From positions 1 through 24,248 of the forward strand of contig JAGLEB010000004.1 of NCBI GenBank assembly GCA_023145275.1: 24,248 nt of DNA. Reading direction: 5' to 3'. Below, one piece after another: positions 14,612-21,925 of this stretch. How positions within the stretch are numbered: position 1 is the stretch's first letter; every line of letters begins with the position of its first letter. Position numbers and translations under genes: made by a program. Under the pieces are notes generated by a model. It ran no database searches. It saw nothing but the letters and a program-made list of their open reading frames with translations, and had not been told where the DNA came from. The DNA is from Flavobacteriales bacterium (GTDB lineage Bacteria > Bacteroidota > Bacteroidia > Flavobacteriales > JADGDT01).

Positions 14612-16333
14612 TTAGTCTGATTTAATTTCTGGGAGCGTTTCTATTTCATAATCATGTGTGAATTTATGGATGAAATCTATTAATAAACTTGCAACACTTT
14701 TGCCTAAGCCGCAGCGACTAATACTCAAAAGCTTGCCCCATTCTATTATCTTAATGTAATTACTATGCGAAAGTTTGTGGTATTCCATATCTCTCGCAAT
14801 TTCTCTTAAATATCCTGGTACGTTTCTACAAGTAGAACACGATCCACACGATTCGTCTATAAAGAAATCTAAAGATGGAAGAACAACGTCTTTCAAAAGA
14901 TTCCGTTCATTGTTGAGGATCATTATTGCTCCGCCTGTTGAGAGGTCTGAGTAGCAAATTACTCTGTCAAATTCTTCAGGAGGTAGTAGATGACCAGACA
15001 TTCCACCCACTATTACAGCTTTTGTATTTTTTGCATATGTTAATTTTAATAATGTATTTATCGAAATTCCCCAGGGTAGTTCGTAGATGCCTGGCTTAGC
15101 ACAGTCGCCGGCTATACTTAGAACTTTTGTTCCTGCCGAAAAATCAGTGCCATAGTGTTTGTACCATTTTGATCCGTGATATATGATAGATGGAACTATG
15201 GCGAATGACTCAACGTTATTCACAATTGTAGGTTTTCCGAGATAACCATATTCTGTTGGTTGCATATATTTTTCGCGTGGTTCACCCCTTTTTCCTTCCA
15301 TTGATTCGAGCAGGGCAGAGGCTTCTCCACAGACGTATGCACCTGCACCAATTTGTATCCTTATTTCGAAGCCAAAAATAGAATTTGGTCCAATAAACTC
15401 TTTATCTCTCATGTCCTGAAGAACCTTTTCGAGGTAAACTTTCATATACTCGTATTCTTTTCTCAGGTATACAATTCCTTTATGTGCGCCAATTGCATAT
15501 GCCGAAATAAGCATGCCCTCGAATACTACTTCAGGTTTTTCACTTAGCAATACTCTATCTTTAAAGGTACCTGGTTCTCCTTCGTCTGCATTACATATTA
15601 CATATTTTTTCTTGTTTTTTGCTTGAGCAGCAGCCTTCCATTTTCGGCCAACAGAAAATCCTGCGCCACCCCTTCCCTGAAGTCCAGATTCGTAAACGAT
15701 GTCTAGTATGTTTTGTGGAGATATTTTTGTTTGTAATAGTTCAATACTTGTAAAAGGAGTGTATTCATCATCTAATAAAGGGCCTTTAATATAGGTTTTT
15801 GTTTTGTCTACAGATTGTTCGCCAATAGATAGTTTATACTTGTCGGGTTCATATTCTTCGAAAATACTTTCTAAAGATTTGCCGTTTTTTATCTTAGAGA
15901 TTATTTCTTTTGTCTTGCTGGTATTGAGGTCGGTAAACGGAAATCCGTTAATTAGTATTGCAGGTTCTTGATCGCTCATGCCTATACATGAAGTGTTCCA
16001 AAGGCCAAACTCTCCATCTTCTGAGATTGTCTCCATTTTACAACTGCATTCTTTCTCTAATGTTTTCACTATATCAGCATAGCCACTAATTAGTGCAATA
16101 ATACTTCTATTTACGTGAATCACTATTCTACCCTTGAACTCGTCATAGAGATAATGGTAAAAACTAGTTACTTGCAAAATCTGACTTTTTGTGATATTTA
16201 ATTCTTCTGAAAGTGCCTCAATTACATCCTCAGTAATGTATCCATATTCTAATTGAAGCAAGTGTAGGATGTTTAATAGCTTGTGTCTGTCATTTCCGGT
16301 TTTGTCAATAATTGAAGATATTGTAGTTTTCAT
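14612..16333 (-). CDS. hoxF: hydrogenase diaphorase flavoprotein, fused HoxE-HoxF
   Basis: A 573-aa NADH-binding subunit. Residues 1-165 are a NuoE/HoxE-like thioredoxin fold and 195-573 are NuoF-like. The NuoF part has the FMN loop GRGGAGF (220-226), NADEGEPGTF (248-257), GAGAYVCGEASALLESMEG (329-347) and a [4Fe-4S] site of C496, C499, C502 and C541. In the NuoE part the first ligand pair is N75 and A80, and the second is C116 and S120, so three of four [2Fe-2S] ligands are missing. C96 and C98 lie between the pairs. The fused layout is known from the soluble hydrogenase of Cupriavidus necator. It is the first gene of the hox operon. It would reduce NAD+ with electrons from H2, or the reverse. 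Confidence 0.95.
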   Translation of the reverse strand: MKTTISSIIDKTGNDRHKLLNILHLLQLEYGYITEDVIEALSEELNITKSQILQVTSFYHYLYDEFKGRIVIHVNRSIIALISGYADIVKTLEKECSCKMETISEDGEFGLWNTSCIGMSDQEPAILINGFPFTDLNTSKTKEIISKIKNGKSLESIFEEYEPDKYKLSIGEQSVDKTKTYIKGPLLDDEYTPFTSIELLQTKISPQNILDIVYESGLQGRGGAGFSVGRKWKAAAQAKNKKKYVICNADEGEPGTFKDRVLLSEKPEVVFEGMLISAYAIGAHKGIVYLRKEYEYMKVYLEKVLQDMRDKEFIGPNSIFGFEIRIQIGAGAYVCGEASALLESMEGKRGEPREKYMQPTEYGYLGKPTIVNNVESFAIVPSIIYHGSKWYKHYGTDFSAGTKVLSIAGDCAKPGIYELPWGISINTLLKLTYAKNTKAVIVGGMSGHLLPPEEFDRVICYSDLSTGGAIMILNNERNLLKDVVLPSLDFFIDESCGSCSTCRNVPGYLREIARDMEYHKLSHSNYIKIIEWGKLLSISRCGLGKSVASLLIDFIHKFTHDYEIETLPEIKSD

Positions 16334-16753
16334 TGCAAAACATTTATAATTAGCGAATAATAACTACAATGTAGCATATGTTACGATGAAAAAGTATGAT
16401 TATTCTCTAAAGTGAATATGTTATTTGGCATAGTTTAAACTTTTCATTATCTTTAATATTGCTAAGTATGTAAAACTCATATGCTTTCTTTTCTTGTTGT
16501 TAATTGTCTGTCATTAAGTGTTTAGCATTTGAATAGTTTACTTTAAGCTAGTCGCTGTAATAATTATTACTCTTCCTTGTATCTATATTTAACTTTTTTA
16601 TGATAAAAACAGTTTTTACAAGTGTAAAAAGTACACTTAACGTTTTCTTTTCAAGACAATAAAGCGTAAATTTGTTGCTCATTATATAAAAAATAACAGT
16701 CTAACTGCAATAATGTAAAAAGTATTATTGTAGAGGACCAAAAGCAATAAAAG
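16334..16753. promoter_or_regulatory. divergent hoxF / pgk control region
   Basis: No gene is seen in this 420-bp gap. The pgk -7 candidate is TAAATTTG at 16667-16674; the -33 position is weak. I found no clear TAnnTTTG or sigma-54 type sequence reading toward hoxF. Overlapping palindromes lie upstream of the pgk promoter (see 16613-16638). Confidence 0.5.
16613..16638. promoter_or_regulatory. two overlapping palindromes, possible operator
   Basis: TTTTTACAAGTGTAAAAA (16613-16630) is a palindrome with a 2-bp centre and AAGTGTAAAAAGTACACTT (16620-16638) is a second with a 5-bp centre, sharing the AAGTGTAAAAA half. They end 28 bp before the pgk -7 element, where an activator or a repressor could bind. 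Their effect on either divergent gene is unknown. Confidence 0.4.
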
Positions 16754-17941
16754 ATGAATACACTCGATCAATTTAATTTCGAAGGAAAAAGAGCGGTAGT
16801 AAGAGTTGATTTTAATGTTCCATTAAACGACAAGTTTGAAATATCTGACGATACACGTATCCAAGCAGCAGCGCCAACAATTAAGAAGATTTTGGCTGAT
16901 GGTGGTTGTGCAGTATTAATGTCTCACTTAGGTCGCCCAAAAGGAGTTGACGAAAAATTTTCATTAAAGCATATCATTGCTCGCGTAGAGGAAGTTATGG
17001 GTGCTGAGGTTATTTTTGCTGATGACTGTATTGGAGAAGCTACGGTTTCAAAAGCTGAAGCTTTAAAGCCTGGTCAGATTCTATTAGTTGAGAACCTACG
17101 TTTTCACAAAGAAGAAAAAGCTGGTGATGTTGAATTCTCTAAGGAATTAGCTAAGCTAGGAGATATTTATGTGAACGATGCATTTGGTACGGCTCACCGT
17201 GCGCATGCTTCAACTACTGTAATGGCTCAATTTTTTGAAGGAAAGAAATGCTTTGGAGCTTTATTGGCTAAAGAAATTGAAAGTATTAATAAAGTATTGA
17301 GTGAAGGAGAGAAACCAGTTACTGCTATTTTAGGAGGCGCTAAAGTTTCTTCAAAAATCACTATTATAGAAAAAATGCTCGATACTGTTGATAATATTAT
17401 TATCGGTGGAGGAATGGTATTTACATTTGCTAAAGCTCAAGGTGGGAATATTGGAAGTTCTTTAGTAGAGGATGATAAGCTTGATTTAGCCTTAGATATT
17501 CTTAAGCAAGCTGAAGCTAAGGGAGTGAAGATTTTACTTCCAAGTGATGCTATTGCTGCTGATGGATTCTCAAACGATGCAAAAACACAAGTTTGTCCTA
17601 CAGGTAATATTCCTGAAGGATGGATGGGACTGGATGCAGGACCAGATGCTCTTAATGAGATAAAGGAAGTTGTATTGGCTTCAAAAACTATTCTTTGGAA
17701 TGGTCCTTTAGGAGTTTTCGAAATGGAAAATTTCGCAAATGGAACTATTAAGTTAGGCGATTTTATTACTGAAGCTACTGCACAAGGGGCTTTCTCTTTA
17801 GTAGGTGGTGGAGATTCAGTTGCTGCGGTTAAGCAGTTCGGATTTGCTGATAAAGTTAGTTATGTATCTACCGGTGGTGGAGCTATGCTTGAGTCATTAG
17901 AAGGAAAAACTCTTCCAGGTATTGCTGCTATCTTAGCATAA
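16754..17941 (+). CDS. pgk: phosphoglycerate kinase
   Basis: A 395-aa cytosolic glycolytic enzyme that moves phosphate from 1,3-bisphosphoglycerate to ADP. Substrate-site motifs in the N-terminal domain include VRVDFNVP (16-23), SHLGRP (57-62), ENLRFHKEEKAGD and NDAFGTAHRAHAS. The C-terminal nucleotide domain has ILGGAKVSSKI, NGPLGVFE and GGGDSVAAVKQFG. Length and motifs are standard. It is the only gene on the plus strand between 3504 and 23533, flanked by the divergent hox operon and a convergent thioredoxin gene. It is closed by a strong terminator. Confidence 0.98.
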   Translation: MNTLDQFNFEGKRAVVRVDFNVPLNDKFEISDDTRIQAAAPTIKKILADGGCAVLMSHLGRPKGVDEKFSLKHIIARVEEVMGAEVIFADDCIGEATVSKAEALKPGQILLVENLRFHKEEKAGDVEFSKELAKLGDIYVNDAFGTAHRAHASTTVMAQFFEGKKCFGALLAKEIESINKVLSEGEKPVTAILGGAKVSSKITIIEKMLDTVDNIIIGGGMVFTFAKAQGGNIGSSLVEDDKLDLALDILKQAEAKGVKILLPSDAIAADGFSNDAKTQVCPTGNIPEGWMGLDAGPDALNEIKEVVLASKTILWNGPLGVFEMENFANGTIKLGDFITEATAQGAFSLVGGGDSVAAVKQFGFADKVSYVSTGGGAMLESLEGKTLPGIAAILA

Positions 17942-17959
17942 AAATATCACAATTATATA

Positions 17960-18238
17960 TTATGAGCTCTCAACTTTGTTGAGGGCTTTTTTTTGGCTTT
18001 TTATTTCTAATAAGATATCTTTTTCTCTCGGTAAATATCCTCCTCTAGCTACTGCCTTTTTATTGATAAACAGGCTTGGGAGTAGCCAAGTTTTGTATTC
18101 TAGCATTTCACTGAGTTCGCTTACATATACAATTTCTGCATCAAGTTGCTGTTTCACAATTAGCTTTTCTAGAAATTTTTGAAGCCTAACACATTTTCTA
18201 CATTTCTTTTTAGGACAAAGTATTTGAAAAGTGATCAT
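17960..18238 (-). CDS. small thioredoxin-like disulfide protein
   Basis: A 92-aa cytosolic protein of the minimal thioredoxin / redox-active disulfide protein type. It opens with the strand ITFQILCP, then has the C13-R-K-C16 active site with extra C8, a helix, a strand AEIVYVSE, and the cis-Pro segment WLLPSLFINKKAVARGG (Pro54). Its ATG overlaps the stop codon of the membrane-anchored thioredoxin gene (ATGA), which points to translational coupling. It is the last gene of the arsenic cluster, so it may donate electrons to ArsC or move thiols with the rhodanese. Its last codons (KKALNKVESS) run through the pgk terminator. Confidence 0.82.
   Translation of the reverse strand: MITFQILCPKKKCRKCVRLQKFLEKLIVKQQLDAEIVYVSELSEMLEYKTWLLPSLFINKKAVARGGYLPREKDILLEIKSQKKALNKVESS
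17966..17994 (+). terminator. intrinsic terminator of pgk
   Basis: GCTCTCAAC (17966-17974) pairs with GTTGAGGGC (17978-17986) over 9 positions with one G-T pair, followed by eight T residues. The hairpin lies inside the last codons of the convergent thioredoxin-like gene (17960-18238), so it is also coding. No T run follows on the minus strand. Confidence 0.88.
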
Positions 18239-18720
18239 AGGCTATTTTGACTTTGCATCAATTTGTCAATTTCGAGCTCTAAATCCTCTTTTGATATATA
18301 TCCAGAATGACGATATAACTCTTCACCTTTAGGATTTAATATTACTTGAGTAGGAATAAGCCTTACTTTAAAATATGTAGATGCTTTTTTGTCCTTATCC
18401 TTCGTTACATTAACCATGACTAGATTAAGTTTGCTGCCATAATTATTTTTTACTTCATCTAATTCTTTCTCCATTTTTTTACATGGCTTACAGCCTTGTC
18501 CACCAAGTTCAACTAAACTTAATTTATATTCAGTATCGCTTACATCAAACTTTTCAACATATATAAGACTATCAGATTTAGGTAGCTCTATCCTGTTAAA
18601 GTTTAGATTATAGTTAGCAATAATACAGTTCATTTTATCTCTTTGGCTGACCAGAGTAATAAAACCGATGAAAAAAATTGAAATAAATATTTTTATTCCC
18701 CAATTTGATTGCTTCTTCAT
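18235..18720 (-). CDS. membrane-anchored thioredoxin-family protein
   Basis: A 161-aa protein. Residues 7-25 form one hydrophobic segment, an uncleaved anchor or signal peptide, which places the thioredoxin fold in the periplasm. The active site is C77-K-P-C80 (GGQGCKPCKKME). A cis-Pro follows in RLIPTQVILNPKGEELYRHSG. The CKPC type with a Pro cis-loop is common in thiol-reducing thioredoxins of Bacteroidota. It starts 13 bp after the rhodanese gene and overlaps the next gene by 4 bp. Together with the exported rhodanese it suggests sulfur or thiol transfer on the outer side of the inner membrane. Confidence 0.85.
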   Translation of the reverse strand: MKKQSNWGIKIFISIFFIGFITLVSQRDKMNCIIANYNLNFNRIELPKSDSLIYVEKFDVSDTEYKLSLVELGGQGCKPCKKMEKELDEVKNNYGSKLNLVMVNVTKDKDKKASTYFKVRLIPTQVILNPKGEELYRHSGYISKEDLELEIDKLMQSQNSL

Positions 18721-18733
18721 CTAGATGTAGATT

Positions 18734-19183
18734 TTATAATTTGTAGTGAAAATTGTATGCATTTCCTCCTCTAAGAGATTCTGCTAAACCTAGTAAGCCA
18801 TCAGTGAGGTATTTTACATTGTAGCCCTTAGTTTGTAAATATATCATTGCTATTATAGCTCTATCTTTATGAGGACAAGCAGTAACTATAATCTTAGATT
18901 TATCTATTTCGCTGAGTCTTTTTGGTAATTCGGCTAGAGGTATATTTTTAGCAAAAGACATGTTCCACGTCTTGTACTCTTCTTCAAATCTTATATCAAT
19001 CAACACTGCTTTATTAGAGTTGAGAAGCTCTTTTAGTTGCTCACTGTTGATCTTCATGTCAATACGCGACTCGTAATTATAGTTGAGCAAGTATGACTCT
19101 AAAGCGTTCTCTTGTGCCTGCATTTCTGTATTATTTGTTATCGACATTAGTATAAATACGATTATTGATAGCTTGTTAACCAT
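18734..19183 (-). CDS. exported rhodanese-domain protein
   Basis: A 149-aa protein with a signal peptide ending MQAQ (residues 1-24) and a single rhodanese domain at about 42-140. The domain has VLIDIRFEEEYKTWNM, the conserved IPLAELPKRL and the active-site Cys103 in ACPHKDRA. A rhodanese would carry sulfane sulfur on this Cys as a persulfide, here in the periplasm. The partner donor is unknown; the thioredoxin encoded 13 bp downstream could reduce it. It follows arsC after 173 bp that contain a hairpin. Activity as a thiosulfate or thioarsenate sulfurtransferase is only a hypothesis. Confidence 0.85.
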   Translation of the reverse strand: MVNKLSIIVFILMSITNNTEMQAQENALESYLLNYNYESRIDMKINSEQLKELLNSNKAVLIDIRFEEEYKTWNMSFAKNIPLAELPKRLSEIDKSKIIVTACPHKDRAIIAMIYLQTKGYNVKYLTDGLLGLAESLRGGNAYNFHYKL

Positions 19184-19230
19184 GGTTTGATTTTTTATTA
19201 AAAAAAGTTAGTTCTACTGTTATTTTAATG

Positions 19231-19265
19231 GGTTAATAGGTTATGAGCTTGTAACCCTGTCAACC
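19231..19265. repeat. imperfect hairpin between arsC and the rhodanese gene
   Basis: GGTTAATAGGTTA (19231-19243) and TAACCCTGTCAACC (19252-19265) pair with a bulge around an 8-nt loop; GGGTTA/TAACCC at 19230-19235/19252-19257 is perfect. It may be an attenuator or an RNA processing point that lowers expression of the distal genes, or an extragenic repeat. Confidence 0.4.
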
Positions 19266-19356
19266 TTTTAGCCTTTAACTTTAGTTATTAATTACTTTAA
19301 ACATTATTTTGTATTACCATCAAATTCGTGGTCGAACAAAAAAAATAGATTCCAAT

Positions 19357-19980
19357 TTATTTTAACACGTTCATAAAAACGTATTTAATTTCAGTTGCAA
19401 TCTGTGTACTTCTCTCCATGTATTTTTCTTCCTGTTGGTCTGTGTTGTCAAATGCTTTAGGGTCGTCGTAAGTGAGTTTAATTCTTTTTTCAGAGCCAAA
19501 AACTACGGGGCATTTTTCATCAGCATCAGAACAAGTCATTAGCGCAATATAACTAGATTTGGGATTAAAACTGTTATCGTATGTTTTCGAAAAGCACACT
19601 ATCGGATGAGCATTATCAGCATATTTCACACTGTAAACGGGGTTGCTATCTTCTGAAAGTTTAGTGATACTGAATCCTGTTTTTTCTAAAACTTTTGGCA
19701 CCATTGGAAACATAGCTGTTGCCTCAGTGCCACCCGAAAAAGCAAAAACATTTTCTACACCAAATTCAGACGCCATTGCCTGAGACCATATTTGTGCTAA
19801 ATGGCTACGGCGTGAATTATGAGTGCAAATTGCATTAATTAGTATAGCTTCTTTATCACTGACCTTTTGTTTTATAAAATCTATGTACTCCTGGAGTATT
19901 GGGATTCTTTCTTTTGGGATTGTATTTACGTCTAGATTAGATATGAATTCTGAAATTTTACTAAAATTTTTCATGTGCAT
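19357..19980 (-). CDS. arsC: arsenate reductase, low-molecular-weight phosphatase type
   Basis: A 207-aa cytosolic enzyme reducing arsenate to arsenite for export. The P-loop is C52-T-H-N-S-R-R58-S in the CX5R form, after an N-terminal helix of about 45 residues not found in the small ArsC of Gram-positives. Further Cys, C150 and C157 in MTCSDADEKCP, match the pair that makes the thioredoxin-reducible disulfide in thioredoxin-coupled ArsC. A conserved tail YDDPKAFD follows. It lies 48 bp after the ACR3 gene. Two thioredoxin genes follow in the same direction, which fits the electron need. ATG codons at 19980 and 19974 are both possible starts. Confidence 0.9.
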   Translation of the reverse strand: MHMKNFSKISEFISNLDVNTIPKERIPILQEYIDFIKQKVSDKEAILINAICTHNSRRSHLAQIWSQAMASEFGVENVFAFSGGTEATAMFPMVPKVLEKTGFSITKLSEDSNPVYSVKYADNAHPIVCFSKTYDNSFNPKSSYIALMTCSDADEKCPVVFGSEKRIKLTYDDPKAFDNTDQQEEKYMERSTQIATEIKYVFMNVLK

Positions 19981-20028
19981 AAAAAAATATGTTATATAAA
20001 TTCGTTTTATTCTCTTTTAGGCTCGTTA

Positions 20029-21057
20029 CTAATAGTATTTTTTCTTCAACCACAGTGATACGTTTACTAATCCAATCAATACCGGAACTTCAACTAATGG
20101 ACCTATAACTCCTGTAAATGCTTGTTGAGAATTTAATCCAAAAATTGCAATTGAAACAGCTATTGCTAATTCGAAATTATTCCCCGTGGCAGTGAAAGCT
20201 ATTGATGCATTCTTGTCGTAAGGAATTCCCATAGCTTTTGCAGAAAAGAAACTCAAGAAGAACATTATCACAAAGTAAATTACCAATGGAATTGCAATTT
20301 TAATTACATCAAAAGGAATATCAACTATTAAATCCCCTTTTAGGCTGAACATAAGAACTATTGTTGCCAAAAGTGCAATTAAGGTGATAGGTGATATTTT
20401 AGGAATAAACTTTCTGTTGTACCAATCTTCACCTTTTAATTTTACAAGAATTGTTCTACTCAAGTATCCCATCAAGAAGGGAATGCCTAAATAAATTAAG
20501 ACAGAATGAGCAACTTCATATATTGAAATATCTACATCAAAAGTTTCTAATCCAAAATATTTTGGCAGCACACTAATAAATAACCATGCAAAGAAACTGT
20601 AAGTTATAATCTGAAAAACAGAGTTTAAGGCAACAAGGGTTGCTCCGTATTCCTTATTTCCTCCTCCTAGATCATTCCAAACAAGTACCATGGCAATACA
20701 ACGAGCTAGACCTATCATAATCAGCCCAGACATGTAGCCTGGTTCATCTCTAAGAAAAATTAATGCAAGTACAAACATAAGTACTGGCCCTACTATCCAA
20801 TTTAGAAACAAGGAAAGAGTCATTACTTTTGTGTCTTTAAAAATTGTTGGAATTAATGAGTAATCTACCTTCGCCAAAGGTGGATACATCATCAGAATTA
20901 ATCCTATGGCTAAAGGGATATTTGTTGTGCCAATCGACATTGAATCCGTAACTATTGCAATTTGAGGAAATAAATAGCCAAGGCCAACACCAATTATCAT
21001 GGCCATAAATATCCATAAAGTTAGGTATCTATCTAATAATTTTAATTTCGGTTTCAT
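20029..21057 (-). CDS. acr3: ACR3-family arsenite efflux permease
   Basis: A 342-aa inner-membrane protein with about ten hydrophobic segments. It carries the essential residues of ACR3 exporters: Cys120 in GLARCIAMVLVWNDL and Glu296 in TATGNNFELAIA. It exports arsenite, and possibly antimonite, by H+ exchange. It sits between arsR and arsC in the common arsR-acr3-arsC order. It follows arsR after 83 bp and should be controlled by it. Confidence 0.95.
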   Translation of the reverse strand: MKPKLKLLDRYLTLWIFMAMIIGVGLGYLFPQIAIVTDSMSIGTTNIPLAIGLILMMYPPLAKVDYSLIPTIFKDTKVMTLSLFLNWIVGPVLMFVLALIFLRDEPGYMSGLIMIGLARCIAMVLVWNDLGGGNKEYGATLVALNSVFQIITYSFFAWLFISVLPKYFGLETFDVDISIYEVAHSVLIYLGIPFLMGYLSRTILVKLKGEDWYNRKFIPKISPITLIALLATIVLMFSLKGDLIVDIPFDVIKIAIPLVIYFVIMFFLSFFSAKAMGIPYDKNASIAFTATGNNFELAIAVSIAIFGLNSQQAFTGVIGPLVEVPVLIGLVNVSLWLKKKYY

Positions 21058-21140
21058 TTTATGTGTTTATTTATTATTAGTTGGAAATACTCATACTTAG
21101 GTAAGCCTTAGTAAATCCGTGTATTGAAATTTTACTCATT

Positions 21141-21476
21141 CTACATTGAACAAGAATTATTTTGAGGTTTTGCATCTAAAAAATCACAAAATAAATTCTT
21201 TGCTCTAGCCCAGTTTTCAGCATCAATACAATATTTAACTTTTGGAGGATCTATCTCGCCTTTTATTAAACCCACATTTTTCAATTCTTTTAAATGCTGC
21301 GAAATTGTAGATTGTGCTAAAGGGAAAATTTCAACTAATTCGCTTGTAAGGCAAGAACAGGATTTTTCTAGATATTTAAGTATCGCAATGCGAGTTGGAT
21401 GACCTAAGGCTTTTGCAAACCTTGCCAGTTCTTCAGTGTTATCGTGATATTTTATTGTTTCTAAAGTGCGTTTCAT
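21141..21476 (-). CDS. arsR: ArsR-family arsenite-responsive repressor
   Basis: A 111-aa winged-helix repressor. The HTH runs at about 41-72 (LTSELVEIFPLAQSTISQHLKELKNVGLI). C40-S-C42 at the start of the recognition-helix region resembles the As(III)-binding CxC of ArsR, and C109 near the C-terminus is a possible third ligand. It leads the operon arsR-acr3-arsC, and a palindrome over its own -7 element points to autorepression released by arsenite. Confidence 0.93.
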   Translation of the reverse strand: MKRTLETIKYHDNTEELARFAKALGHPTRIAILKYLEKSCSCLTSELVEIFPLAQSTISQHLKELKNVGLIKGEIDPPKVKYCIDAENWARAKNLFCDFLDAKPQNNSCSM

Positions 21477-21502
21477 TTGTTCTATTTAATAGCTCTAATA
21501 GT

Positions 21503-21538
21503 TCATCGCAAATATACGATTGATTTTTAGATATCAAA
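21503..21538 (-). promoter_or_regulatory. arsR promoter with overlapping operator candidate
   Basis: On the minus strand TTTG (21538-21535), an 18-bp spacer and TATATTTG (21516-21509) match the Bacteroidota consensus. The -7 element is flanked by inverted TCATCG (21503-21508) and CGATTGA (21517-21523), a likely binding site for ArsR directly over the promoter. It lies 33 bp before the arsR ATG. Confidence 0.65.
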
Positions 21539-21925
21539 AAGAAATAGAATTATTTTGTTGATATGATGCTCAAGGTGAGAAAGTCTTTAAATGCTTAAGT
21601 ATTGAAAAAAAGAATGCTATCAATGCTATTCATAATTATTGAATAACATATAGACCTGAAAAAAAAGACTTACTATAATAAAAGTTGACAATAATAAATG
21701 GAGAATTTAGGAGTGTCCACCAACAATAATCCTCATTATTTTTAAGTTTAACACCAAAAATCTGAAAAATTGCCATATTACGCACTTTCTGAAAAATCTG
21801 GTTGTTCTGGTCGGTATTGTCGAAAATGATGTTTCGCTATACGCTCTTGTCTTAATATCTTTGTTGTAAGGATTCATATTTTAACGTTCTAATGATTTAA
21901 TGCTAAATTTAGTTCAATAAGCTTT
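21539..21925. other. gap between sqr-like gene and arsR promoter, no gene
   Basis: No convincing gene. It has repeated TCTGAAAAAT (21761-21770) and TTCTGAAAAATCTGG (from 21788). A 46-codon minus-strand frame at 21636-21776 is rich in aromatic residues and matches nothing I know. It separates the SQR-like gene from the ars operon, so the two are probably transcribed apart. Confidence 0.5.

Noticed and set aside
16334..16753. Sigma-54 promoter for the hox operon
   Set aside because: Hydrogenase operons can use one, but no TGGCAC-N5-TTGC pattern reading toward hoxF was found.
21636..21776. 46-aa minus-strand open frame starting MAIFQIFGVKLK
   Set aside because: Very short, rich in Phe, Tyr and Ile as expected from AT-rich noise, with no recognised motif and no ribosome-binding or promoter support.
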